DNA of 64,000 nucleotides from the NCBI GenBank assembly GCA_964482615.1, contig CAYZYK010000001.1, forward strand, positions 1 to 64,000, in the 5' to 3' direction. The notes below the pieces were generated by a model that saw only the letters and a list, made by a program, of their open reading frames with translations, was not told where the DNA came from and did not search any database. Both the position numbers and the translations under genes were made by a program. Shown here one piece after another: positions 32,430 through 40,400 of the stretch (within the stretch, counting starts at the first letter, position 1; every line of letters starts with the position of its first letter). This DNA is from CAYZYK01 sp964482615. Its GTDB lineage: Bacteria; Patescibacteriota; Minisyncoccia; Minisyncoccales; CAYZYK01.

Positions 32430-33392
32430 ATGGAATTTAAAAAACACGGTCCTGTATTAACAGCTGAAATTAAAGATAATTTTGGGGTTATATTTAATTG
32501 CGGAGCAGCAGAATACAAAGACAAAATTTATTTACTTCCCCGGGTTATTGAGAAAGGATACAAAAAAAGAAAAAAGGGAGGTTATGATAAGTATATATCA
32601 AAAGTTTATTTAGCTGAAAGTGATGATGGAAAAAACTTTAAAATATCAAAAAACCCCTTTTTGTCTCCTGGGGAAAATTATGATAAATATGGATGTGAAG
32701 ACCCACGAGTAACAAAACTGAAAGACAGATTTTTTATAACTTATACTGCCCTCTCTCGTCCTGCTTATTCTGGAAAAGGCAAGAGAATAGGGTTAGCCTC
32801 AACAAAAGATTTCTCTGAAATTAAGAAACACGGAATCATGGGTCCGAATATTGAAGACAAAAATACTGTCATTTTCCCGGAGACTATTAAGAGAAAGGTT
32901 GTTGTCCTGCATAGAGCAGAACCAGAAATTCAGATAATATTTTTTGATAGTATTGAAGACTTAATTGCAAACAAAACAGCAGGTTTTTGGGAATCTTACC
33001 TTGAGAATATAGAAGATCATCTGTTTTTGAAGAGGGAATATAAATGGGAGACAGCTAAAATTGGAGCAGGACCACCACCCATTAAAACAGAGAAAGGATG
33101 GCTATTGATATATCACGGTGTTGATTCTGAAGAAGTATACAGAGCGGGAGTTGTTCTTTTGGATCTTAAAGATCCCCAGAAAATAATTGCAAGAAGCCCA
33201 ACTCCTATTTTGGAGCCCAGCGAAGATTATGAGAAAGAAGGTCATGTTCCTTTTGTTGTTTTTCCAACAGGCGCTGTAATAAAAGGAGGAGATCTTTTCT
33301 TATATTATGGCGCAGCAGACGAAAAGTGTTGTCTTGCAACGTGCAATTTAGAAAAGCTAATAGACTTTCTTCTTAAAAAAAGAAATAAATAA
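32430..33392 (+). CDS. GH130-family beta-mannoside phosphorylase/glycosidase
   Basis: GH130 enzymes cleave beta-mannosides by phosphorolysis or hydrolysis within a five-bladed propeller. The 320-residue protein shows YDKYGCEDPRVTKLKDRFF (the DPR motif, catalytic Asp), VVLHRAEP, KIGAGPPPIKTEKGWLLIYHG and LFLYYGAADEKCCLATC near the end, all typical. There is no signal peptide, so it is cytoplasmic. The gene is 2 nt upstream of a UMP-kinase-like gene; together they suggest turnover of a mannose-containing polymer or oligosaccharide, though the substrate is inferred only. Confidence 0.88.
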   Translation: MEFKKHGPVLTAEIKDNFGVIFNCGAAEYKDKIYLLPRVIEKGYKKRKKGGYDKYISKVYLAESDDGKNFKISKNPFLSPGENYDKYGCEDPRVTKLKDRFFITYTALSRPAYSGKGKRIGLASTKDFSEIKKHGIMGPNIEDKNTVIFPETIKRKVVVLHRAEPEIQIIFFDSIEDLIANKTAGFWESYLENIEDHLFLKREYKWETAKIGAGPPPIKTEKGWLLIYHGVDSEEVYRAGVVLLDLKDPQKIIARSPTPILEPSEDYEKEGHVPFVVFPTGAVIKGGDLFLYYGAADEKCCLATCNLEKLIDFLLKKRNK

Positions 33393-33394
33393 TT

Positions 33395-34084
33395 ATGAAA
33401 AAAGATTTAATTGTAATTTCTGTTGGTGGCTCTCTTATTTTCCCAGAAAAGATCGATATTTCTTTTTTGCAATCTTTCAAAGATATTATTCTGAAACAAA
33501 TAAAAAAAGGAAAAAGATTTGTTATTGTTTGTGGAGGAGGATCTTTAGCAAGAAATCTTCAATCAGCCGTTAAATCATTTGAGGGAATTGAAAAAGAAGA
33601 TGCTGATTGGGTTGGAATTCAAGCCACCATCGTTAACGCTTATCTTTTAAAAATAATATTTAAAGAACAAGCTTACCCCGATATTATTAAAGATCCTACC
33701 CAGAAAATAAATTTTAAAGAAAAAGTTCTTTTAGCAGCAGGCTGGAAACCAGGGTTTAGTACAGACCATGATGCTGTCTTGTTGGCTGAGAACTTTGGAA
33801 CAAAAAAACTGCTTAATCTAACTGACATAAATTATATCTATGATAAAGATCCAGATAAGTTTAAAGATGCTGTTCCTCTAAAAAAAATCTCCTGGAAAGA
33901 CTTCAGGAAACTAGCACCGAAAGAATGGAGCCCTGGTTTGAACTTTCCTTTTGATCCTATTGCTGCAAAAAGAGCGGAAGAATTGAACCTTGAAGTTGTT
34001 ATTATTAACGGAAAGAAACTAGAAAGACTGAAAAATTACTTTGAAGATAAGGATTTTACAGGAACAGAAATAACTCCAAATTAA
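33395..34084 (+). CDS. Amino-acid-kinase-fold protein, archaeal-type UMP kinase
   Basis: The 229-residue protein has the amino acid kinase fold: VISVGGSLIFPEKID at the phosphate-binding start, IVCGGGSLARNLQ, AAGWKPGFSTDHDAVLLAE and NLTDINYIYDKDPDKF. The last two match archaeal-type UMP kinase (UMP to UDP) more closely than the usual bacterial PyrH. It could serve as the cell's PyrH or as a relative with another substrate; a genome search for a second pyrH would decide. It directly follows the GH130 gene with a 2-nt gap and is followed by a terminator at 34209-34236. Confidence 0.78.
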   Translation: MKKDLIVISVGGSLIFPEKIDISFLQSFKDIILKQIKKGKRFVIVCGGGSLARNLQSAVKSFEGIEKEDADWVGIQATIVNAYLLKIIFKEQAYPDIIKDPTQKINFKEKVLLAAGWKPGFSTDHDAVLLAENFGTKKLLNLTDINYIYDKDPDKFKDAVPLKKISWKDFRKLAPKEWSPGLNFPFDPIAAKRAEELNLEVVIINGKKLERLKNYFEDKDFTGTEITPN

Positions 34085-34208
34085 AAATTTAATCTCATCT
34101 GGATTTCGTTGCTCTGTTTCATTTCACATTTTTTGTAAAAAGGAATTAATGTTGATAAGCCTAGAAATTTAGCCAAGTCAGTAACTGTTGAGTAAAAACA
34201 ATAAAATT

Positions 34209-34236
34209 AAAAAACAGAAGTAAGTTCCTGTTTTTT
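34209..34236. terminator. Bidirectional terminator
   Basis: AAAAAACAG (34209-34217) pairs with CTGTTTTTT (34228-34236) over a 10-nt loop. It ends the GH130/UMP-kinase transcript, and on the minus strand could end the tRNA cluster. Confidence 0.7.
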
Positions 34237-34359
34237 AATCTTGTGTATCTATACAACGTGGCGCAAACTCACTTTAGCAAAAATCTCTGAAAAATCCAAT
34301 TCGTCCCGTCCCGCCGCCGCTCACTGACGCTCGTCAGCCCGCGAAAAGTCATGTTTTGG

Positions 34360-34432
34360 TGCCCTCGATAGGAGTCGAACCTATAGTTACTTCCTCCGCA
34401 AGGAAGCGTTTTATCCATTAAACTACGAGGGC
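34360..34432 (-). tRNA. tRNA-Arg (anticodon GCG)
   Basis: The acceptor GCCCTCG pairs with CGAGGGC. The anticodon stem CTTCC/GGAAG closes loop TTGCGGA, so the anticodon is GCG and reads CGC/CGU without inosine. Most bacteria have ACG here, deaminated by TadA. The discriminator is A. Confidence 0.94.
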
Positions 34433-34476
34433 TGAAGCTGTGATGTTTTACGCCTTGCACCCTATTTTCTAACTAG

Positions 34477-34563
34477 CGGAGGGGGTGGGACTCGAACCCA
34501 CAAGGGTGTAAACACCCGCCGGTTTTCAAGACCGGTTCCTTAGCCAATTCGGAGCACCCCTCC
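34477..34563 (-). tRNA. tRNA-Ser (anticodon TGA)
   Basis: This class II tRNA has acceptor GGAGGGG/CCCCTCC, anticodon stem CCGGT/ACCGG with loop CTTGAAA (anticodon TGA) and a long variable arm GGGTGTTTACACCC. The discriminator is G. Confidence 0.95.
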
Positions 34564-34577
34564 AATATCTATAGGGG

Positions 34578-34666
34578 CGGAGGAGGTGGGACTCGAACCC
34601 ACAAGCGACTTTTTACACCGCTACGGATTAGCAATCCGCTGCCTTACCAATTCGGCGCACTCCTCC
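34578..34666 (-). tRNA. tRNA-Ser (anticodon GCT)
   Basis: This class II tRNA has acceptor GGAGGAG/CTCCTCC, anticodon stem GCGGA/TCCGT with loop TTGCTAA (anticodon GCT) and a long variable arm. The discriminator is G. It is the first gene of the Ser-Ser-Arg cluster. Confidence 0.95.
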
Positions 34667-34678
34667 TCTTTCCTCTGT

Positions 34679-34707
34679 ATTTTACTTTAAGAAAATCGTA
34701 AAGTCAA
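34679..34707 (-). promoter_or_regulatory. Promoter of the Ser-Ser-Arg tRNA cluster
   Basis: On the minus strand TTGACT (34707-34702), 17 bp and TAAAAT (34684-34679), about 12 nt before tRNA-Ser(GCT) and directly after the comF stop. Confidence 0.65.
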
Positions 34708-34709
34708 TT

Positions 34710-35375
34710 TTATTCTTCTCTTATTAAGCTGATTCCCCAGACTTTTTTTATACCTTTTTTCTTTAAGATTTTTACTGTTTTTTCCATTAATTCTTCCTTA
34801 TTATAAGTATCGTTAACTAAAAAAACCTTCTTATTCTTTATTTTCTTTAAACTTTGACTTTTTGAGGAAAAACAATTTTTTAAAACAGAAACAAAACAAG
34901 AATAATTTTTAAGACTTTTAGACAAAGATTTGGCAATCTCTTCTGCCTGGTTGAAACCCTTTCTTTTGTTTTCTTTTATGTCTTGGGGGCAGGGAATAAT
35001 GACACCATTTTTGAAAACTTTCTTAAGTTTTATTCCAGACAAAAGAAGATGGTCTATTATTAAAGAAGAGAGGGGATGGGATAGCTCTTTAATATAAGGT
35101 TCTTTTTTGAATCTTGAAATTAATTTTCTAGCGAGAAAATTCTTTTTAAAAGAAAGAGCAAAATAGAGACCAGATAATTGTTTTGAAGAACACTTTTTAC
35201 ACTTTCCAGCTCCCTTGATTCTTTTTGGGTTTTTATTACAAAGACAATATTGCGTTTCTAGAATATCAAGGGTTGCTTTACAATCTTCACAAAGATAAGT
35301 TCCTTCTTTTTTACAACCCAAACAGAATTTAGGAAAGAGAATCTCTTTTATGAAGTCTACAATCGAATAGATCAT
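34710..35375 (-). CDS. comF: ComF family protein (DNA uptake), altered PRPP loop
   Basis: ComF acts in natural transformation together with type IV pili. The 221-residue protein has an N-terminal zinc ribbon (FCLGCKKEGTYLCEDC and a second pair KCKKC) and the phosphoribosyltransferase-like domain with ENKRKGFNQAEEIAKSLS. The PRPP loop, usually VLLVDDVxTTG, reads VFLVNDTYNKEELMEKT here, so the second Asp and the TTG are changed and PRPP binding is doubtful. It is divergent from pilM, the first gene of the pilus cluster, which supports a role in DNA uptake. Confidence 0.88.
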   Translation of the reverse strand: MIYSIVDFIKEILFPKFCLGCKKEGTYLCEDCKATLDILETQYCLCNKNPKRIKGAGKCKKCSSKQLSGLYFALSFKKNFLARKLISRFKKEPYIKELSHPLSSLIIDHLLLSGIKLKKVFKNGVIIPCPQDIKENKRKGFNQAEEIAKSLSKSLKNYSCFVSVLKNCFSSKSQSLKKIKNKKVFLVNDTYNKEELMEKTVKILKKKGIKKVWGISLIREE

Positions 35376-35381
35376 TTTGAT

Positions 35382-35409
35382 TTAAAGATTACGAATTTTG
35401 AGGTATAAT
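35382..35409 (+). promoter_or_regulatory. Promoter of pilM, leaderless
   Basis: A perfect -10 TATAAT (35404-35409) has a weak -35 TTAAAG (35382-35387) 16 bp upstream. The pilM ATG follows 8 nt after the -10 box. Confidence 0.55.
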
Positions 35410-35417
35410 AAAAAAAT

Positions 35418-36482
35418 ATGTTTTTCAATCCTTTTAAATTTCTTTTTCCCAAAAAATTTGTGGGAGTTGATATTGGAACTTCAGCAATTAAACTTGTTGA
35501 AGTTTCCCGTTGGGGAAAAGGAAGAACCCTGGAAAATTATGGGGAAATAAAATCTCAAGCTCTTTTTGAGGAGCAATTTCGTACTTTTGAAAAAACAACC
35601 CATTTAATTTCAGAACAGTTTGTGGGGAGAGCGCTGAAAGCTATTCTTAGAGAAGCTAAGATTAAAAACAAGTCAGCCATCTTTACTTTACCTGATTTTT
35701 CTACTTTTATCACCACCTTTGAATTGCCCCCAATGACAGAAAGGGAAATTCCAGACGCTGTTCGTTACACCGCTCCTCGTTATACGCCCCTTCCTTTATC
35801 TGAAACTACTTTGGATTGGAAATTAATCGGGGGAACTCCCGGAGGCAATAATCATCTTAAAATACTTTTAATTGCTATTCCAAACGAAGTTGTTGAAAAA
35901 TATCAAAAAACAGCAGAATTAGCTGGTCTTGATCTTTATGCTCTGGAAGCTGAAGTTTTAGCGATAGCAAGGGCTGTGATTAAAAAAGAAAAAGACATTA
36001 TTTGCTTGGTTGATATTGGGGCTCAAAGCACAACTATAAGTGTAGTAGACAAAGGTAATTTAAAAAGAAGTTACAGTTCAGAATTTTCCAGTAACAAATT
36101 GACTTTTGCTATTAGCTCTTCTTTGAATTTAGATTATGCTGAAGCAGAAGAGATTAAACAAGAGAAGGGTTTAATCTCTTCTCAAAAAGAAATTAAAAGA
36201 AGCCTTTCTCTTTTGATTGATCCTTTTTTAGCTGAGATTGAAAAAGTTTCAGATGAATTTTCCCGCAAAACAGGAAAAGAGGTTAATAAAATATATTTAT
36301 CTGGTGGAGGGGCGAATTTGCCAGGATTAAGAGAATATGTGGAAAAAGAGACAGGAAAAGAAACTAAAGTTCCCAACTGTTTCTCTGATTTACTCTACCC
36401 GCCTATTTTAGGAAAAACCTTAAAACAAGTAGGACCTCGTTTTTCAGCAGCTGTTGGTGTTGCTTTACAGGAACTTCAATAA
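35418..36482 (+). CDS. pilM: Type IV pilus assembly protein PilM
   Basis: PilM is an actin-like cytoplasmic ATPase-fold protein that links the inner-membrane PilN/PilO complex to the motor. The 354-residue sequence has VGVDIGTSAIKLVEVS (first phosphate loop), LPPMTEREIPDAVRYTAPRY, LVDIGAQSTTISVVDKGN (second phosphate loop) and IYLSGGGANLPGLREYVEK (adenosine site). It begins the pilus locus; N-, O- and P-like genes follow in order. The normal length and motifs leave little doubt. Confidence 0.93.
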   Translation: MFFNPFKFLFPKKFVGVDIGTSAIKLVEVSRWGKGRTLENYGEIKSQALFEEQFRTFEKTTHLISEQFVGRALKAILREAKIKNKSAIFTLPDFSTFITTFELPPMTEREIPDAVRYTAPRYTPLPLSETTLDWKLIGGTPGGNNHLKILLIAIPNEVVEKYQKTAELAGLDLYALEAEVLAIARAVIKKEKDIICLVDIGAQSTTISVVDKGNLKRSYSSEFSSNKLTFAISSSLNLDYAEAEEIKQEKGLISSQKEIKRSLSLLIDPFLAEIEKVSDEFSRKTGKEVNKIYLSGGGANLPGLREYVEKETGKETKVPNCFSDLLYPPILGKTLKQVGPRFSAAVGVALQELQ

Positions 36483-36550
36483 TTAAAGTATAGGTTGGAT
36501 ATTTAATCTAGATTATTATATAATGAGTAAAGTAATAAAATAAACAAACT

Positions 36551-37102
36551 ATGGCTCCTTGGTATGATTTTCTCTACAAACTAAAGACTAAAGAATATTG
36601 GTGGCTAGATTTAGTTCTTTATTTTGTTTTATCTTTGTTAGTTGCTTCGGTTATTTGTTATTTTCTCTTTGGTCTTAAAATCTCCTTTCAAAAAAAACAT
36701 CTCCAAGAATTAGACCAGAAAATAGTAGAAACTGGAACGGAACAACAAAAGGACCTGGAACAGCAGGTTTTTCGTTTTCAAAGAAAACTAGAAGATTTTA
36801 CTGTTATATTTGAGGACCATAAAATATCCTCAAACCTATTTGCTTTAATTGAAAGTTCAACCATTCCTAATGTTTGGTTTTCAAGCTTTGGCCTCAGCTC
36901 CCAAGGTTATAGTGTAAGAGTAAGAGGGGACACAGATGATTTCCAAAGTTTAGCTCGCCAGATTTTTTATTTTGAAGAAAATAAATTAATTAAGGAAGTA
37001 AATACATTATCTACAACCTTAACAGAAGATGGAAATATTAATTTTAGTTTGAGCCTTTTGTTTGAACCGAATCTGTTAAGTCAATTTAAAGGAACAGAAT
37101 AG
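36551..37102 (+). CDS. PilN-like pilus assembly protein
   Basis: The 183-residue protein has a short cytoplasmic start, one transmembrane helix (about 20-43), a coiled coil (about 50-85) and a small alpha/beta domain with VWFSSFGLSSQGYSVRVRG and DFQSLARQIFYFEE. Architecture and position between pilM and the PilO-like gene make it the PilN equivalent. The conserved cytoplasmic PilM-binding motif INLLP of PilN is not obvious; the first residues WYDFLYKLKTKEYWWLDLVL may replace it. Confidence 0.7.
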   Translation: MAPWYDFLYKLKTKEYWWLDLVLYFVLSLLVASVICYFLFGLKISFQKKHLQELDQKIVETGTEQQKDLEQQVFRFQRKLEDFTVIFEDHKISSNLFALIESSTIPNVWFSSFGLSSQGYSVRVRGDTDDFQSLARQIFYFEENKLIKEVNTLSTTLTEDGNINFSLSLLFEPNLLSQFKGTE

Positions 37103-37168
37103 AAAATTATATTCTTTAAAAAACCTCTTGTATCTGAAACAATTACCCAATAAATATTATTTAAGACA

Positions 37169-37708
37169 ATGAAATTAGATAGACCAATCGCTATAGCAGT
37201 TATTGTCTTTATTATTTTAGCTGTGATCTTTTATTTCGTTTTGCCAAGATACAGAGAGATCAGAGAATTTCAAATTAAAATTGCAGAAAAAGAAGCCGAA
37301 CTAAAAGGAAAAGAAGATTATTTCCGGGGGATAGCTGAAGTCTATCAAAAGTTAGTTGAAAATGAAGAGAATATAAAGAAAATTAATACTGCTTTACCCG
37401 ATAAAATAAATTATCCTGCTCTTATTTCATTTCTTCAAGAAAAAAGCCAAGAAAATGGTTTAGTCCTAAGAACGGTTAACCTAGGGGGAACTTCCCAAGC
37501 CAGAGGAAAGGAGAAACTTAACCAGACTAATTTCTCTCTTCGGGTTGATGGTTCTTATTCTGCTTTCCGTAACTTTATTTCTAGCCTGGAAAATTCATCC
37601 CGAATTATTGAACTAGATAATGTCTCTTTTTCAAGTAGAGCAACAAGAACAGAAGAAGAACCGAATATTTATCAATTTAGTTTAGGAATAAGAGTTTATT
37701 CTTATTAA
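37169..37708 (+). CDS. pilO: PilO-like pilus assembly protein
   Basis: The 179-residue protein has a transmembrane helix (about 7-25), a coiled coil (about 26-75) and a ferredoxin-like domain with LPDKINYPALISFLQEKSQENGL and a DGSYSAFRNFISSLENSSRIIEL segment, the PilO pattern. It pairs with PilN in the membrane to align the motor. It is 3 nt upstream of the next small gene. Confidence 0.8.
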   Translation: MKLDRPIAIAVIVFIILAVIFYFVLPRYREIREFQIKIAEKEAELKGKEDYFRGIAEVYQKLVENEENIKKINTALPDKINYPALISFLQEKSQENGLVLRTVNLGGTSQARGKEKLNQTNFSLRVDGSYSAFRNFISSLENSSRIIELDNVSFSSRATRTEEEPNIYQFSLGIRVYSY

Positions 37709-37711
37709 TCT

Positions 37712-38125
37712 ATGGCTATTGTATTTATATCTCCTAAAAGATCACAGACGGTGCTGATTTCTGCCATTATTGGAATAGTATCTTTGGGTCTTATTATCAT
37801 TCTTCTTGTTGTTTTTTTAAGTAAGCCCCAGTCCATAGCACCAGAGAGAGTTTTCAAACCAAAAGAAGTTAAGATTAATTTTGATATTCTAAAATCACAG
37901 CGATTAAAGGAACTTTCTCTTTTTCCTACAGAAATAAAGAAAGAATTTAATTATATAGCAGAAACAGAAGACGGAATAGACCGATCTGGAAAAATTTTAG
38001 CCGTTTCAGAAAGCGAAGCTGAAATATTATTAGAAGAGACGGGACTTGAGAATATTGAGATTAAGAAAACAGAAATCGGCAGAAAAAATCCTTTTGTTCC
38101 TCCTCAAATAGCAACAGAAGAATAA
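37712..38125 (+). CDS. Single-pass membrane protein of the pilus locus, possibly PilP-like
   Basis: The 137-residue protein has one transmembrane helix (about 14-37) and an extended region ending KTEIGRKNPFVPPQ. The GR-x-NPF ending resembles the part of PilP that contacts the secretin, but the sequence is otherwise not a clear PilP and no secretin gene is present. It is coupled to the PilO-like gene by a 3-nt gap and precedes pilB. Confidence 0.5.
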   Translation: MAIVFISPKRSQTVLISAIIGIVSLGLIIILLVVFLSKPQSIAPERVFKPKEVKINFDILKSQRLKELSLFPTEIKKEFNYIAETEDGIDRSGKILAVSESEAEILLEETGLENIEIKKTEIGRKNPFVPPQIATEE

Positions 38126-38164
38126 AACATTAAAAAAACTTTAAGAAAACCATAAATCTTCATT

Positions 38165-39889
38165 ATGGAGGGTTTGATTAAACAATTAACCAAAGAAGGA
38201 GTAATAGACAAATCAAAAGCCAAGGATTTGCAGCTAGAGAAAAAAAGAACCGGGAAGAAAGAAGAAGATATAATTTTAGAAAAAAATATTGTTCCCGAGG
38301 ACTTTTTATTTAAGCTAAAGAGTAAACTTTTAAAAATTTCTCTGAAGGAAATTGTTCCAGAGGAAATACCCCTGGAAACTTTAAAATTAATCCCAGAAAG
38401 CTCTGCTTTAAGTTATAATATGATTCCTTTATCTGAGAAAGACGATACGGTAGAGATAGGAATGGTTTATCCAGAAGATACTCGTTCAAAAGAAGCTCTT
38501 CGATTTATAGCAAGACAGGGTAAATTTGATTACAAAGTTTACTTAATTAGTCAAAAGAATTTTGAAGAACTTTTAAAACAATACAGAACTTTAAAAAGAG
38601 AAGCTAAAACGGCTCTGGAGGCTTTGGAAGAAGAAGAAATAGGCGTTCCACCAAGAAGAGAAGAACTGCCCGACATGGAAAGGGTGGCTAAGGACGCTCC
38701 AATTGTTAAAATGACTTCTGTTGTTTTAAAACACGCTGTTGAAGGTAAGGCTTCTGATATTCACATCGAGCCCACCAGAGAAAAGCTTAAAATTAGATTC
38801 AGGCTAAATGGTATTCTGTACTCAAGCTTGTTTCTGCCCACCAGGGTTCATTCAGCTATTGTGGCTAGAATCAAAATTTTAGCCAAGTTAAAAATTGATG
38901 AAACTAGAATTCCTCAAGATGGCAGATTTTCTACAGAAATTAATGGGAAAAAAATTGATTTTCGCGTTTCGACCTTCCCTACTGTTTTGGGTGAGAAGGT
39001 GGCAATAAGGGTTCTTGATCCCACGGAAGGTCTTAAATCTTACAAAGAACTAGGGCTCTCTGAAAGAAACATTGAATTAGTTGAAAAAGCAGCTAAAGAT
39101 CCCTTTGGTTTAATTTTAGCCACAGGACCAACAGGATCTGGAAAAACAACAACTCTTTACGCCATAATGAGATTTTTGAACAAAGATAAAGTTAACATTG
39201 TAACCCTTGAAGACCCAGTTGAATATTCTATTAAGGGTGTAAACCAATCTCAAGTTAAGCCCGAAATTAATTATACTTTTGCTAGGGGGCTGAGACATAT
39301 TTTAAGACAAGATCCGGACATCATTATGGTTGGTGAAATCAGAGACGAAGAAACAGCAGCCTTGGCAATTCACGCTGCCTTAACCGGACATCTTGTTTTA
39401 TCAACCTTACACACTAACAACGCTACCGGAGTTATTCCCAGATTAATTGATATGGGCATAAAACCATTTCTTCTTTCTCCCACTTTAAATATTGCTATTT
39501 CCCAGAGATTAATAAGGGCTCTTTGTCCTTATTGTAAAAAGAAAGTTAAAGCAGACAAAAAAATTAAAAAATACATATTAGAACAAATTGAAAAACTTCC
39601 TTCAAAAGCTAAGAAAGAAATAGATACCTCCAAAACTATTTATGTATACAGAGCAGAAGGTTGTGATAAATGCAACTTCAAAGGTTACACTGGAAGAACT
39701 GGGATTTTTGAGGTTTTGGAAATGACAGACCAGTTATCTGGTGCTATCTCAGAGAAAATATCTCCAGAGCAAATACGAAAAAAAGCTTTAGAACATGGAA
39801 TGATAACTATGGCTCAAGATGGTGTTTTGAAAGCCCTCAAAGGAGTAACTACAGTTGAGGAGGTAATGAAATCAACTCAAATAAGATAA
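38165..39889 (+). CDS. pilB: Type IV pilus extension ATPase PilB
   Basis: PilB powers pilin polymerisation. The 574-residue protein has an N-terminal GspE_N/MshEN-like part (about 1-150) and then the ATPase. Its motifs are RVSTFPTVLGEKVAIR, Walker A ATGPTGSGKTTTLYA, Asp box VTLEDPVEYSIKGVNQ, Walker B LRQDPDIIMVGEIRDEETA and His box LVLSTLHTNNATG. A tetracysteine zinc site (CPYCKK, CDKCNFKGYTGRTG) lies near the end, as usual for PilB/GspE. A CheY-like gene separates it from pilT. Confidence 0.95.
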   Translation: MEGLIKQLTKEGVIDKSKAKDLQLEKKRTGKKEEDIILEKNIVPEDFLFKLKSKLLKISLKEIVPEEIPLETLKLIPESSALSYNMIPLSEKDDTVEIGMVYPEDTRSKEALRFIARQGKFDYKVYLISQKNFEELLKQYRTLKREAKTALEALEEEEIGVPPRREELPDMERVAKDAPIVKMTSVVLKHAVEGKASDIHIEPTREKLKIRFRLNGILYSSLFLPTRVHSAIVARIKILAKLKIDETRIPQDGRFSTEINGKKIDFRVSTFPTVLGEKVAIRVLDPTEGLKSYKELGLSERNIELVEKAAKDPFGLILATGPTGSGKTTTLYAIMRFLNKDKVNIVTLEDPVEYSIKGVNQSQVKPEINYTFARGLRHILRQDPDIIMVGEIRDEETAALAIHAALTGHLVLSTLHTNNATGVIPRLIDMGIKPFLLSPTLNIAISQRLIRALCPYCKKKVKADKKIKKYILEQIEKLPSKAKKEIDTSKTIYVYRAEGCDKCNFKGYTGRTGIFEVLEMTDQLSGAISEKISPEQIRKKALEHGMITMAQDGVLKALKGVTTVEEVMKSTQIR

Positions 39890-39985
39890 TTTCTCAAGTT
39901 AATTTATTTTGTAAAGGTCAGAAAAATTTAAAATTCTTTTCCTGAATATAATTAGTTTAAAAATTAATTCCTACAATCTAATATT

Positions 39986-40351
39986 ATGAAATCAATTTTA
40001 TTAGTTGAAGATGACCCCTTTTTAGTGGATATCTATGTCACTAGATTAAAAGAAGAGGAGTATGAAATAAGGGTGGCAGAAAACGGAGAAAAAGCTTTAA
40101 AAGAGTTAAAAAAGAAAAAACCAGACCTTCTTCTATTAGATATTGTTTTGCCTAAAATGGATGGTTGGCAACTATTGGAAAAGATGACAGAAGATAATAA
40201 ACTCAAGAAAGTAAAGGTAGTTATTCTTTCTAATTTGGGAGAAAAAGATGAAATTAAAAAAGGCTTTGATTTGGGGATAGTAGAATATTTAGTTAAAGCA
40301 AACTATACTCCAACTGAAGTAGTTGAGGAAGTAAAAAAGATACTCAAATAA
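39986..40351 (+). CDS. CheY-like single-domain response regulator
   Basis: The 121-residue receiver domain has the acidic pair in ILLVEDDPF (residues 7-9), the phospho-acceptor Asp in LLLLDIVLPKMDGW (about residue 51), the switch Ser in VVILSNLG and the conserved Lys in EYLVKANYTP. No output domain is attached. Lying between pilB and pilT, it probably tunes pilus extension and retraction, as PilG/PilH do. No histidine kinase is in the window, so the input is unknown. Confidence 0.9.
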   Translation: MKSILLVEDDPFLVDIYVTRLKEEEYEIRVAENGEKALKELKKKKPDLLLLDIVLPKMDGWQLLEKMTEDNKLKKVKVVILSNLGEKDEIKKGFDLGIVEYLVKANYTPTEVVEEVKKILK

Positions 40352-40400
40352 ATCTGATTGTGTTCTTAAACTCATAACTGAAATTTAGTTTAAACAATAC

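Noticed and set aside
34269..34460. A 63-codon minus-strand frame
   Set aside because: It crosses tRNA-Arg(GCG) completely.
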